Made by a program: the position numbers and the translations under genes | Assembly (NCBI GenBank): GCA_019633425.1 | Contig: WSUB01000099.1 | Location: forward strand, 92,473 to 156,472 | From: Tulasnella sp. 424 | Lineage: Eukaryota > Basidiomycota > Agaricomycetes > Cantharellales > Tulasnellaceae | Length of the DNA stretch: 64,000 nt | Reading direction: 5' to 3' | Shown: positions 42,301 through 57,300 of the stretch, one piece after another | Position numbering within the stretch: the first letter of the stretch is position 1 | Layout of the letters: the number at the start of each line of letters is the position of its first letter | The notes under the pieces: model-generated | The model's database searches: none | What the model was told of the DNA's origin: nothing | What the model saw: the letters and a program-made list of their open reading frames with translations, nothing else

Positions 42301-45300
42301 CATAATTACTCATCCCACTTAGTGTCTGATTTATTCTTTCGCTTTGAATCACCCGGAGCTGGAAGTTCAAGGCATCCCAGCGTCTCTCCATCAAAACCAC
42401 GAACGGGAGGTGATTCCGAGCAGCGGCCTGCTAAGGTTGGGCACCGCCTTCAGGACAAAATTGCGGAGCTGGATTTCCGCGCTCGCACTGCGATTCTAGA
42501 GAAGAATACTCTGCATGATGAACTGACCGCTCTGCAGAACGAGTCCAGTGAGTTCCTCATCACCACCAATGCCAGCGAACACGCGCGCGGGAGACTCACA
42601 TCACTTCCAGGAAGGTCCGCTGAAAGGGAAGCTGCGTTAAGGGTCGCGGTACGTTCAATTGATCGGAACATCGCTTTTCCGGAAATGATGGCTTACCAAC
42701 ACCTCCGAATAGCTTGAACGGGCTGAAGCGTGCATCAAAGGAGGTACCGACCAGGGGCAAAACTCTGTTGTTCTCCAACGGAAGCTGGAGGACCTAGAGC
42801 GACTTCATGCTGATGCCACGCGCAAGGTAACTATCGAACCATCGAAGTGCATCTCGTCTCCTCATTACTAACTCATGGTCTTGATAGCATGTCATGGAGT
42901 CGGAGGGTTTGCGCCGGAAGCTCGAGCAAGCGCAGAGGACCGTAATGGAGCAGGAGGGCCTGATCTTGCTTCAGCACCAACGAGCCACTGAAAAGGATAC
43001 CGCGATGGTTTCGCTAGAAGCTACGGTGGCCAAGCAAGAAGCAGAGCTCGAGTCTCTGAAAGTCCAACTCCGCGAGGCGGAAATTCGCCAGCTGGCTGGA
43101 CGCAATGCAGTCGATACTCTCAGTCACGAAAGAAGGCGTCACGAGGCCACGAAAGCAAAATTAAAAGCTCTTCAAGCCACCCTCAATCCGGAATCAGGTC
43201 GAAAACCGGGAGATTCGAGCGCAGCGCAGACCAAACTCTCGGTGATGGAAGGGAATTTCTCAACGCTGGAGCACAAATACACCGAGCTCAAATCCGCTGC
43301 GCGGACGCTGGCAGACGAATATGAAGTTCAATCAGCGGAGGTGGATGCGATGTGCCGGCTCTTGACGGACCTTACCGCTGCGTACGGGCGCCTAGCGTCG
43401 CAGCACCGGGTGGACAACCACACATTTGAAGCCCTAAAATTTGAGAAGAACCGGTTACAACTTCAGCTGGCTGCATTGGAGAGGTTGTTGGCGCAGCGAG
43501 AGGCTCGGCTAGATGATTTAGAGGAGATGGTAGAGGAAAGCAGGGACGCGCGGAGGATCATGGAGGCTGCTCTCGTGGACTCGGAGGTGGAAATCGACAT
43601 GCTTCGGGAGCGGATCGAGGAAGACCGATCGTCGCAAGAGACGAGGGAGCAGGACTCCTATCGTTTACTCAACGAATTCATCGAAGCCTTTATTCAGTGG
43701 GAAGCCGACGAGGTCTCGGGGGAACGAGCTCGGGCCGAGGGAGAGATTCAGAGTCTTCGCGCGATCAACAATGTAAGTGTTCAGCTTGCCAGAGAGCTGG
43801 GTCGACTTTACATTTCGCGCTCCAAGACTCTTGAAGAATCACTTCGGAACGGGGATGACCTCGAGAAGAAACTGTCCAAGATGGAAGTCCGGTTCACGAC
43901 GCTTCAAGTTCAATCAAACGCGAAGGCAGCTGCGCAACACGCCACTCTGGGGGAACTCGCGCCGAAGAGAGCTGATCTCTCCGAAGCAAGGTCGTCTCTA
44001 GTCGTCGTACAAGCAAGGCCGGAGCAAGTCGAGGGTAGAGCGGACGTCGTTCGGCTCGCACCTGTTCCCGAAGAAGAACCGGAGCGATCGAGGGACGAAG
44101 GTGGGACTGGTCAGATCACCCAACCAGACCCACAACCGGAAGCCAGCAGGTAAAGGATTCCATGCGGTCTTGAGATTTGGAGTTGATTGGGACTGTTAAA
44201 ATTGACCTCTAGTTCGGCCTTGCAGTCCCCAAACGACGCAGACTGGGAACAATCCCACGAAAGCTTGACCCGAGAAGCGGCTACGCTTTTGTCTCAAAAA
44301 TCCCTGGCGGAGGGCGAGGTGAAGCGGTTGAGGGAGTTGAATGATGCGATTCTAGGACGTGCTAAATCGGGCCAGAGGAGTCCGTACATGCGATGAAACG
44401 AGGTGCGTGCAGGGGTTTTATCGAGCGTTCTACAGGCCACGTGCAGGAGCTAACTTTGCTTTTCATTCAGTAAATAGCCTCGTCGCATTCGGCGCGAAAA
44501 TCTACTGCTGACCTTGCTTTTGAAGCCATTCCCTCCCCTGCTCGATGCCACGCCTAGGACACTTTTTACCCGTGTACAACGGGTTTGGACATATTGGACC
44601 TTTATTTTCACGACTCACGCTCCTTCGTTCATTTTTCTATTTTATGAATCGACTCGATGTCTGCACTTCATGATTCTCGCCATGTTTCGCCCCCTGGTTG
44701 TAAAATATATGTTATTTATTCGGTGCAAAGTATCCAAGCTATCTACTTAAGATTCTTGAGGAAGGGAGGGGAAAAATACACTTCAACCTTGGGACCAGGA
44801 ATCCAAACGACTCTTTTTCCTTTGTAGCCCAGCACCTGCACGTCGTTCTTTCGGAACGTCATCATCACTGCTATCATCGGAGTCGTCGTCGCTGTCGTCT
44901 TGGTTTGACTTCTGTTGAACTTGGCTGCTATCCAGTCGCCTCGGTTGGCTAAGGAAGTTCGGTGGGCGATGCGCCGAACGTCTAGGCTGGGAGGAGAGTG
45001 ATTGTAGGGAAGGGAAACTCTTTTGGGTTGGGGTACGCGAAGCCGAAAATATGGTGGATTGGGATGCGGATGGTCTCGCTGCTAAGGGCTTGTGTCGGGT
45101 ATCCACGGCGGGCACGTCTTTGGGTGATATCGCAGAGTCGGAGGAACTAGATTCTTTCGTTGGTGGCTTGACCGCCTCGGACTGAAGGAAAGGCAAATTA
45201 GGACGGTGTATGTCTCGCTATCTTGACAGACTTACGACTGCTTTCTCGTCCTCTGAGTCGCTCGAACCCGAGCTGTCTGACCCGGAGGATTCTGCCTGCT

Positions 45301-48300
45301 TGCTCTTTGGAAGAGGCTTGGCTGGGGACGCAGCTCTCTTTTCTTGAGGCTTCGGAGTATTGTCTTCGCTCAAAGGTTTGGACGGCCGCAAGTATGTTGG
45401 ATTAGATGGAGGAACAGATTTAGGAACGGGCTGTGGCGCAGAGGTCGCTTTTTTCGCCGCAATATCTTGACCGCGGGCCTTTGGCTGGGCAGGCTCCGTT
45501 TCCTCCTCTTCTTCCGAGGACTCATCACTGCTGCTTTCATCTTGTCCTGGAGTTCCGGGCACTAGAACCTCTGTCAAGTCCGAAGTGAGCTCATAGTCTT
45601 TGTGTCAACGCTAATGAGGGCCTACCTTCACTTGCGACGTTCCCTTTAGCAGTTGGAGCAACCCGACGCAGGGGTGTGCGTTCAGAACCACCAAGTGATT
45701 TGGCCACAAGCTGTTCCCTAGAAGATCCAATGGTCGGGGGCCCTGCTTTCTTGCTGGTCCTCGTGGGTTCTTTGTCCGAGTTCCCCTCGGACTCAGACTC
45801 GGTATCCGGCGGGGGGCGCAGTACGGAACGAGTGACCGGAAGGCTACTGATGGTCTTCAGTCGGCTCGGAGTCAGATCTGGCGGTGGACTGGGGCTGATA
45901 AAGGTACGAGCTTTGGATTTAACTTTTGTACGAGAGCTTGGATTCGTATTTTTCATCTCTACATCTCCATCTGAGTCCTCATCGTTCGACTCCTGCTCCG
46001 ACGCCGAGAATGCATCGAGATGCGACAATTTTTTAGCGGGGGTCGATGAAATTTTCGAAGACTTTGTTGGTTTTGCTGACGAAGCCCCACCGACGAGTTT
46101 TGGGGTGTGGGGGATATTGGGGTGTGTAGCATCAGCTGCCGTAGGTGCTTTACGGCTGTTCTTTTGTTTAGCGATTTGCTGGGATTTATTTCCATCGGTC
46201 GCAGTAGGAACGCTTCTGTCCTTGTTCGGTCTCGAGGTTGGCTCCGGGGTAGCGCTCCAACGAGGTTCTGGCGCAAGAGTTGTTTTATTCACTGGGTTGG
46301 ATGGATTTACCGTCGTTTCATTCGCGACATGTCCGGACGGAAGCGGGACGACTCCCGCCGGGGACTTGATTTTCTCAGACGCTTCTTTCTCCGGAAGCTT
46401 GGCTACTGCCCCTCTCGTCTTCTCGCTGCTCTTCGCTTTCTTCGTCTCTCCTTCCCTCCCTTGCCCCGTGCGCCCCTCCACCATCTCTACTTCCTCCGTT
46501 TCACCTGGGCGCGAGTCGTCATTTGCAGAAGTTGCGACAGCACGAGCATTTGCAGGTAATTCCGTGGCGGTTGCAGTGGGAGAAACAGAAGGGGGAACGG
46601 CATTAGGACCAGTTTCCTTGACTCGAGTACTAGCGAATGTCCCAAGTACCTCTGACGTCTTCTTGCCCTCGCCCTTCTCCTCTCCAGCTGCGGCCAGGTC
46701 ACCCGCATCCTTCTTCTTCGTCGACGTTGTCCTCCTCCTCTTCTTGGGCGCATCCTCCTCGTCCACTATAGGTTCTCCTCGCTGGTTGGCTTCCGCCAAC
46801 GTAATCGACGTCTTGAGAGACGTAATCAATTCGGCAGTTTCTGGTTTCGGGTCTTTGGCCTGTTCCTGTACAAGTTGCTCCAGTCGTTCCGAAAGCAGGG
46901 GTAATGCGACATCCAGAGCCTTTTTATCGTCGTCGTTCTGCGGTGGAGTGATGCACGCCAGGATCGTAGGACAATCGAACCAATTGTGCGAAGTAGTACC
47001 GAGGCAAATTCGGCACGAAGCAGTCGCCGGCTTGGTGCTCTTTCGAGGTTTCTTCGCAGCAGGACCTTCGGTTGTGGCAACCTGTGCTGCTGAGGTCGTC
47101 GCGTCCCCTTCAGGATTCGTGATATCCTTCTTGCGTTTCCTGGTAGGCTTCTGCTCGGTGTTGGCTGGAGCATCACCGTGATCTTCCTCCTCATGAGAAA
47201 CTTGATCCTCGGGAGGGGGCGCGGCTTTGGATTTTGGGGCACGCGCAGCCTTGGGCTTCGCCGGGGCTGCATCGTTCGGCGTTGCAGTATCCTGTCCAGC
47301 GGCTGTAGATTTTGGTTTCACCGCTCTTTTTTTCTTTGGAGGTTCCTCTGGGGAGGGTTGGTCGTCCGCGGTGTCGCCTTCTACAGCGGGGGCGGGTTTG
47401 GCAGCTGCCTTGGCTCGTGATTTTGGCTTCGAGCTACCCTCAGCGACTTCCTTCGCTGCCGTAGCCTTGGACTTGGGCGCAGCCTTGGCTTTGGTCGGCT
47501 GGGCCTCTTGGGCGACGGCTTCGGCTTCGGGGTGACCAGACGATGTGCTGCTAGCAGATGAGGCGGAACGGGCTCGTGCTTTGGTAGGTGCTGGTTTCTT
47601 TTTGGGTCCCTTCTCTGGTTCATTTCGGTTCGTGGCATCAGCTGCGGTGTCTTCCTCGTCGGGCTCAGATGAATCGGATGAAAGTATTGCGGGCGTCTTC
47701 GGAGCCGTCTTCTTGCTATTTCCACCAGACGTCTTAGTAGATGCGGTAGGTTGAGCTCCAGAGGCAGGCTGAGGAGGATTGGCCGTCGATTCTGACGTAG
47801 TCGCTTTTTTAGAGGTTGATTGTCGCGGCTTCCTCGCCGGCGGTCCGACCTTCACCACCTCTCCTCCATCCACCGCTGGAGCTGGTCTCCCGTCCACCTC
47901 AGGGCGAGCTTCGGCATCCTTGACAGTAGTCGCATCGGCTTTCTTTCTGGGTCGTTTTGGCGCGGGTGCCGGTGCCGGTGCTGGCGCGGGTGCGGGAGCG
48001 GGAGCGTCTCCAGCAGAAGTGCCCGGTCCTGAAGGCACGGCAGGTGAAGGTTCGGTGGCAGGTGGGTTAGAAGCCTGAGCAGCTTTGGAAACTGGTTTGC
48101 GTCTAGGTTTCGGCTTCTCTTGGGCAGGCGCGGCCGTAGCCGGATTGGGCGCAGCGGGATCTCCGGATAACTCGATAGAAGCCTTCGGCGCCTGTATCCT
48201 TCGCTTCTTTGCTGGAGGCCCGCCCTAACCAAGATTCAATGACTTGGTTTCAGTGTATATACGGTCGAGCAAGACGCTTCTCACCTCTAGAGTATTGTCC

Positions 48301-51300
48301 TCGGACGCAGCAGTTACGGAACCACCGACTGACGGCGGAATTGTTGAGGTGAAATTTGACGGGCCTGAGGTGATTTGAACCCGTACTCGCGAATGATGAT
48401 AGTAGCGCGTCGAGGCCGCAAAAGCCTTGAAATCCTGATCTAGAATGAGCGTTCAAGGTAAGATGAAGCGCCGTCCTTGGGGCTAATTGCTCATGTACCC
48501 TACCATCTTCAATGTTGACCTCATCGCCGTCCCGGGTGTGAACTAAATCGTATCGGACATCGGGGCCTAGCTTAGCTCTCGACTGCAAGGAAGATTTGAA
48601 CTCGTCTAGCGAGTCAGCTGACCAGTATTGGAGGCTAGTCAGACGCCGGGCGAGATAAATTACCAGAGAATCGCGGAATACCTTCGAAGAGCCGATCGAA
48701 TGTGAGTTTCCGGTCAGGAATAGAAAAAGTAACAAATGGATCCTCGTCATATCGTTTCCTCCGGAGACCGTTGAAGTTAGCGGGGGGATCCATCGTGGGC
48801 GAAGCTGGGGAAGGGGGAGAGAACCGAACGTTGGGTCGCGGTCGGAAAACAAATCTGTCTGAGTGAATTCTCGGCAGGTCGCCGCTCCGAACTCTACAAT
48901 TCCCAGCATCGGGAGTAGTCGTAACTTCAACTCTTCAAATCTCTCTCCCCATGGCTCACGCAGGTTAGCGTTCAGCACGCCAAGTCTTGGTCCATTTTAC
49001 TGACCAACATGTAGGCTATCAACCCGGCTTTCACCCACACGGTCCAGGAAGACTACACACCTACCTAGCAAAGGGACTGGGTGCCACGATGTGGTTCTTC
49101 ATCTTCTATCGAGCTCGGTATGAAGTAATGCTTTTAGCCCATTTAAACGAATATGCTGACTTTGGCCCATTATCAGGCAAGACGGGCCGAAACTTCTGGT
49201 AAGATATTCCCTCCCGCTTTTCGGGCAAACGGTCTTCTCACCTTGTTTCCTTCCGTCTGTAGGGAGCTCATCCGTGGGAGGCCCATGGCCATGGAGGTCA
49301 TTCGGAGCATCATTGATCGTTCTTTCGTATCGGCCAACCTTCATAATAGATCACCTTGTTCAGCTTTTCCGCGCGACCTGTCTCCAAACCTCCAAGTCTA
49401 CCTCCAGCGTAAAGAGGGACCGCAATGGCCTGCCTTCCAACCCAACTCTTCATGAAATACATTCACATTAAGCAAACTGATTGCAGAGCGAGGGTGCCAC
49501 TGGTATTTGCACCCTCGTTGACTGAGGGCTTCACCGACGGCCGAAGCCTCTTCGACACGACCGTGCAATAGCATGCCGCTGCATATCACCCTTCCGCTTG
49601 AAGCCTTTGGTTCGCTGGGGATTATGGCGTCCACTCACATCTTTCAATCCGGACGGGATTCTTGCAGGATGCGCCTGCCTGACCTGCAGCTTCCGACGCA
49701 GCGACGGGCGCAGTGACCAACGTGAATTTGGGTTGAGAAACTTGGACGCTAATTTGGGCTTGTCTCACAGAACCCGATCGACATTACATACCAAAGATGA
49801 AGTTTTTGAGAGGACCGTATCAGTAACGATCGACTTGATTGCCTGGTAACACCGCGTTGTTCAAATACCGATGAAATTTCAGCCTCGCAGGGACTACGAC
49901 GAGAAACGCCGAACACAAACCATCGAACGGGCCCATTAGAACGCATGAAAGCCGCTATGAGAGTTTGTGCCGTACATAGGTCTAAAAGCCGGTTGCTTGA
50001 AAAGGTAAAGATCGTCTCTGGGTCTCACTTTCCCAGTCGATCCACTCTGGGTGAAAGTCTGTCGTCAGAGGTTCAACATTCGAGAATATCCGGCTAAAAT
50101 TGAAGACACGATTGTGCGCGTCCAAAGCGTGCAGAAGACTGGGGAGAGTATGGAGAGGCTGGAGGAGGCCTCGAGGAAGCCTGGAGGGTGAAGAGCGTCG
50201 ACGTTTTAAACTCGGACAAATTCCTCCAAGCAATTGCGACCCCTGTAATCTCTTTCTCTCCACTCCTCCCTCGCTGACGCTATCAAGCCATTCTCGACGA
50301 TGACCGAAGCAGTGAGACGAATATCTCTCTGTGAAATGATTCATTGCACTGACGCTTGACGGACTGCAGCTCGACGACGAGTACATTCGGCGAAAGGCGG
50401 TTTGGATACGAACCAACGAACCGAGATTGGCAGGCGTCAGAGCGCCTCGCCCCAACGCTCTCAACCCACTCGCATGGGTGACATCCCCCCAACCCCCCAT
50501 CACCCTCAAGCTCACCCGACCACAAGTGTCTTACCTCCTCACCAGAATCGAAGGAATTGGCATCAACGTCGGCAACCTCGATATCCCAATCGAGAATCCT
50601 CGGCCTTCTCAGCTGCTTCCCAAGAAAGACGTGTCCGACGCCCAGTCCATATCATCATTCGTCTCCAATCTCTCCCTCTCGCCAGCATCATGGTGGACAA
50701 AACCCACGCCCATTGACGTCGAGCTCAAATACCTCTACAGCTCTTTCACGAAACTGCCCGCACTTCATCTCACGAACCCACCAACACGAGAATCGGAGCG
50801 ACACGCCTTGCCGCTGGATGCGTTCAAGAACTTGCAAACGCTGACCCTAGAGGACATTGACCCTCGGTCGTTACTTGGATGGGACAGGCTAGCCGTAGGA
50901 ATCAAGAGCTTGACCGTTCGGCGAAGTGGCATTGAAGACGTAACGCACTTGATCGTCGACGCTGTAGCCGACGATGAAGGTCGAAGGAGTCGTGGGGACT
51001 TGGCTCCCATTCAGTGGAAGCCTCTCAGTAGGCGTCCGTCCCAAATTCGTTCTCGCCAACCGTCGTGGCAGTCAAGCTTACGTCGAACCCCCGTAATCTC
51101 AGAATCAGAAGAAGATACCAAAGACCCGCCTTCCCCCAAAGGTGACGCACCTCCCACTCCCCCGTTCTCGTCGTCGTCCTCCGACCACAATCCCGACCTC
51201 CCCAAATTATCAGCATCAAAATGGTGGGGCCTCCGACACCTCTGCCTCGCGGACAACAGCTTGACGTTCTTCCCATCGGAAGTTATACCCTACCTCACCT

Positions 51301-54300
51301 CGGTTACCCACCTCGATCTCTCCAATAATCTCCTCGTCTCCGTACCTGCCGGTCTCGGCGAGCTCCATCGTTTAGTATCACTGAACCTTTCGGGCAATAT
51401 GATCGAATCCGTTTTAGGCATATATACCCAACTCGGCCAAGTCTTGACTCTCAACCTCGGAGGAAACCGTATCGACTCGCTTTGCGGACTGGAGAGACTC
51501 GTTGGACTGCAAAGAGTGGATCTTCGCAACAATTACATCGAGGAGAGCGCGGAAGTCGGGAGGTTGGCGACCTTGCCGAACGTAGCAGAGGTTTGGGTTG
51601 GGGGGAATCCGTTGACAACGAGAGAGGAGGATTGGAGAGTCAACTGTTTCGCGTTCTTCGTCAAGGAACGAAAGGAGATTCTCCTCGACGGGTATGCGCC
51701 AGGGTATCTGGAAAATGGTCGGATTCAAACGATTGTCGGCACGCCCAAGGTCGAGCCAGTCACGGTTGTATCTTCACCTCAAGTCGCTGCAGTCCGGTCT
51801 GGCGGCCACTCTCGCACGACTTCGGCCGCCGGCTATGGTTCCCCGACTTTGAATGGTACATCAACCCCCAGTCAAGGATCCCCACAAGTCACTGCCGCTG
51901 GCGCGGCACCTTCCACCTCGGCTTCATCCCCAGCTCCATCCTATATTGCTGCTACGATCCACACGGCGCCGAAATCAAAGCGGAGGAAGCAACCAAGGAT
52001 AGTCCACCTCGGCGACGAACCGGAAACTGCAGATCCTGCCAACACGTCAAGCAGGGAGATGTCACCGGCTCGCCTCTTCAGGGCGTCACCGCTGTCATCA
52101 TCACCAGCAAAGAATCCTCAACCGGTCCTTCCGTCTGCAGCGTCGAATGCAACAAACACCTCGGATCCCTCCAGCTCAGACCCCGCCTCAGTCGAAATCC
52201 TCAACTCCCCAACGATGGAACGGCGTACCAGCGGCAGAAGCTACACCTCGGCAACTCTTGGACGGGCTCCGCGCCGAACTTCGACGACGATGGCAGGTCC
52301 TACCAATCCATTCGCCGAGGATGGCGACGTAGTCGGGGCCCTACCTATCTCCATTGGCTCGCCAAACGGAAGAGGTCGCCAAGCGTCAGCCTCGGCTACC
52401 ATCTCAGGCTCCACTAGTCGAGGTAACAAGCGGCGGGCCCGCGTCAGTGCATCGGTGTACGAACCTTCAGCAGCACCCTTGTCCGGTTCTCCTCCTTCAC
52501 TATCCTCAAGCCCGAACAAGGGCAACGGTTTCGCCAAATCAGCCAACGCAGACTCCAACGAGCTCCATTTCGCGTCGGAGGCGGACGCGTTTAGGGCCAA
52601 GATGGAGGCGCTGAGGAACGAAGTTGGGGATAGCTGGTTGAAGGTGCTTAGCCAGAGTAACAACCTTTCGTCACCAACTGTAAGCAGTCCTCCACGCATG
52701 TAATGGGTCAGAGCGATGCGACCTGTATACCCCTATTTCACTCGCGATTTCCTCGTTCTTAATCTTCTTGCTTTTCACATTTTTGGTCTTCTTAGTTTTT
52801 GGAGTGAGTTATTCTGTCTCGCTTTGCATTTTTTCCGTCTCTCGAGCTCTTTCGTAGTCCCCTCGTTCTCTCGCTCCTCCCCCTGCACTGGAATTGTCTC
52901 AGGAATCTCTAGGTCGCGATCCGTGAGTTCCATGCTGTCCTGCTTTACATGTACCGTTACCTCTGCTGTTTGATATGCGTATTGATCACAACGCAATTCA
53001 CGCACGTGAACGCAACTTGTGCCGCGGTGCACTGTGTCCTGATCAAGTGGCTTTCCCTTTGCTTGAATTGATGAAGAACACCAACACGCGATTTCAAGTC
53101 CCATTCTTGAATTATTGCATGTAGATCATAGAAATGATACTAGCAATGAGATTGTAATACGGACCTCGATAGCCTGTAGAGTTCCGCCGCAGCCGGCTGC
53201 CTCAATTGACCGCGGGAGAGTAGATCGAAGATCGGAGGTGGACGAGGGTTACCAACAACAACTATCACTGAAATCACCGTCGACTTTCAACTGCTGGACC
53301 TCCTTTCGAAGAGTTTAGTTAGATCTCAGCATGAACAGAGCGAGTTCGAGCGCAGCCTCGTCAATACGAGCGAACGAAATGCCGAATGCCGAACCCTTCG
53401 ATCGAATCGATGCCTCCAGAAAAGAAGCGATATCTATTCTTCAGGTAGCAATCACTTCACGCCTGTAATCCTTGTGCTTACGCCACTGCAGAACACAGAG
53501 TGGCCGCGAGACTCGGTCGTTCCTGCCCGTGACTTGCTGCAAATCATCTCCAAATCTCCCAAGTTGCAGGCTCTACCCAAGGACCTGAACAATACCCCGA
53601 AAGAGCTACGAGACGCCATGGAACGCTTCATCCCGTGCGCGCAGTCTTCAGCGAGCGCTCCTTTTGTCGGGCTGACGTGAACCCCGTTCAGGATCATGGC
53701 AAGTGTGTCCGCAAAGTTGAAGAAGGCATCCAAGAAATTCGGAGGAAAGAGAGAGTTTTCGGATATGATCAAGCACCCTTTCGCATCGTTAAATAAGGAA
53801 GGATGCACCAGAACCTTGCAAGAGTGTCGGAACGCCGTGGAAAGCGCTTTAGTATCTTTTCCTGTAAGTGAAGGATAAGCCGCCCTCTATACGTATTTCA
53901 TGGCTTTTGATCCCTACCACCCCTAGGATGGTTTGAGCAATGAGGCTCGTATTGGTAGGTCGAATTGATCCCCAGCTCCCCAGCTACTTCACAAAACCCC
54001 TGTAATTGTTCATTTCTACGTTGGAAGACCCGCTCGGCGAGACCTCGGCCGGAGCTCAAAAGACAGACTCGCACTCTGCGACTCCAGCCATCAAACCTAC
54101 AAATTCAAATGCGTCTCCGAATGAGCACTTGGGTGTGCCAACTAATGCTCCCCAGCAAACCGTCTCACAACATCAACCCACAGCCGCTCCACCTCCAGCC
54201 AGGGATCATTCATTAAGCGCTGAAAACCAACCAGAAAAAAGCAGCTCCTTTCGCCGTGAAGGGCTCACCATAGCCCGCAAGACGTTCAATGCTGTCAATG

Positions 54301-57300
54301 CCGTTTCGGGAATGATTCCTGTAGTCGGAAGTTACGTCGGGGGAGCGGCATCAGTGGGATTGGCCGTTGTAGAATTGATCCAGGTGAAGTGGGGTGTGCG
54401 CCGTTGCCTGACTTGGCAACTGACACTTGGTCTTTAGAATATGGATAGCAACGAGGAGGCAGCCGAAGACCTTGCGTCTCACACATCTAAACTGTCTGGG
54501 CTTCTAGACCATTTCAAGAAACGATCCTTTGAAACTCAAACGGAGGAAACATCTGCATGCATAAGCGGGTTGCAAAGGCATGTCATAATTCTAGCGAATT
54601 CTGGACGCTCTCTCATTCCCGGTATTCAGGGAGCTAGAGTCTGTGCGGGCCAAGGTCGAAGAGCTACAGTCGCAGAGCTCGTTCAAGAAAGCCTTTTCGG
54701 CTAATGATCGTGCTGAAAGCTTGGCGGGCCTCCAAGACACGATCAAAGCTGCACTGGAAGAAATGCAGGTTAGTGCGCCGTGTTCTACAGCTGTCAGATC
54801 GTCTGACATGTGCCACCGTAAACGATATCAGCTCCTTGTCGGCCTCAACACCGTGGACCTACTTACCGAGCTCTGTCAGTTGCGAAATACTCATATATCC
54901 ACATTTTCTAACGATTTTGTTCAGACAACTCCGACGCGCGCAAAGAAACCCGTCGCCTTCTTGATCGTCTGGGTGATGCCAATTATGGTGCGCGAGGCGA
55001 TGCGGTAGAAGACGTCGTTTGCCTTCCAGGGACGAGAGTGCAAATCCTCAGACGCATCGACGATTGGATTAGGAACTCGTCAGACTCGGAGCGTGTTCTC
55101 TGGATCCGGGGGATGGCAGGACGAGGCAAATCAGCGATCGCCTCGACGGTGGCCCACGAGTGGAGGTACCGCGCCGTATGCGCTATCTTCCACTTCCGCC
55201 GTGGTCAAAACCAGTCAGAAAGGCGTCTCGTCTGTGCCCTTGCGCGACAGTTAGGAAGTAGCATGGTTCCACAGGTCAAAGACGCGGTGCTTCAAAGCAT
55301 CAGGGAGAATGAGGACATCGCGCAAGAACGCCTCCAGGACCAGTTCAACACCCTACTAGTTGCCTCCCTGGAAAGGCTTCAAAACACGACACTCCCTATC
55401 CTGCTCACAGTCGACGCTCTTGACGAATGCGACGACGTCGATTACGCCGTCAATTTCGTTAAGTTGATTGATCGACACTCGTCCTCCCTCCCTCCCAACG
55501 TCAAATTCCTCCTTACTAGTCGTCCCGAGGCCCCGCTTCTCCGCGCTTTGGAACCCAAGAAATGGCAAATGGAAAACCTAGACGTGCAGGACGACGTGGA
55601 GAAAGACCTAACGCGGTTTGTCCAACATACGCTCTCGCGGATCAGGGAGGACCACGGCCTATCAGAAGACTGGCCTTCTGAAAAGGACATCAGCGAACTC
55701 GTGAAGATGTCGCAAGGACTATTTCAATGGGCCCGCACCGCACTAAAATACATTGGCGACAGATCACCAGCCGACACCCTCACCGAACTGTTCGAATCTC
55801 CATCGATCAGCGACGGACTGGATGAGCTGTATCTCCAAATTCTTTCTAAAGCATTCGAAAAAGTGAAAAGCAACTCAAGGACACGCGAGCTATTCGTTCA
55901 AGTTCTGGCGACCTTGCTCGCAGCACCGTATCCAGTCTCGCTCGAGATAGTCAGCTTCCTCCATCTCGACCAAGACATTCTCAAAAATAAAACACAAGAT
56001 CAAGCCGCCACTTTCATCCGCCAAAACATTCTCTCCGACCTTAACTCCCTTCTACTCGTTCCATCCTCGACCGCCGATCCGATCCACTTGATGCACACTT
56101 CCATTCGAGATCTTCTAGTTGACCAGGAGCGATGCGGCGAGAGGCCGTATTTTGTTAATCTTCCCGTTAGCCACTCCCGTTTGACAAGGGTCTGCTTTCG
56201 GTTATTGGGACGGGACCTCAAGGAGAACATCTGCAGACTCACGAGCCTATCGAAAGCAAGCACCGAAATCCAAGACATTGTGGAGCGTCTGGTGCCCAAG
56301 GGTCTTCAATATTGCTGTCGCTCCTGGTCCACGCATTTTGGAGGGAGCGCGCCTAATCTTGAATCCGGCACAGACCGTGATCAAGCCGTCTTCCTCGATC
56401 TCAAGCGCTTCAGCGAGGAGAGGATCCTTTACTGGCTAGAGGTCATGAGTCTTATAGGAGCCGTCAGAGACGCTATTGCAATGGCGAAACAGACTCATCG
56501 GAAACTTCAGGTGAGCTACAACTATTCTTGCTACGGCGTAATGCACCTTTAGCTAACGCTCATATGGACAGCAATCCCCAAGCGAGATATTCGACCCATC
56601 GCTCACCGGCCTTTGGAATGACACTCATCGCTTCGTGACAGCGTTTCACGAGCCAATATCTTTTGGACCGCTTCATATCTACGCCTCCGCACTGCCTTTT
56701 TGTCCAACAAAGACCAAGCTATGGGAGCTCTACGGAAGTCGAGCGACAAATCGCATTCTACATGGCCCACAAACACCAACGTGGCCATTAGATGTCTGGT
56801 CAAGGTCCGTCGGTACAGCCGTTCACGCGGTAACCTTTGTTCCAAGCGGGAAGGTCCTCGCATCTGGCTCCAAGGAGAACACAATTCAGCTTTGGAACCC
56901 CGAGACCGGGGCACCTTTGGGAGGGCTGATGAGAGGTCACAGTGCTTTCATTGAATCCATCGCAATCTCGCCAAATGGCAAGATCATCGCCTCCGGTTCC
57001 AACGACAAGACGATCCGGCTTTGGGATATGGAGAGCGGGCAGCAGATTGGGCCGCCTCTGACCGGCCATAGGGGGCCGGTTCATTCTGTCGCATTCTCAG
57101 CGAACGGCAAGCTGCTTGCATCCGGATCTCACGACCATACAGTTCGGTTATGGGACGTGGATACCGGGTCCATACTGGGAGAGCCGTTGAGAGGTCATAA
57201 TGGCTTTGTCCGGTCCGTTGCCGTCTCGCCAAATGGCGGCATCCTGGCGTCCGGGTCCAGTGATAAGACAATTAGGCTGTGGGACTTAGAGACTGGGAGA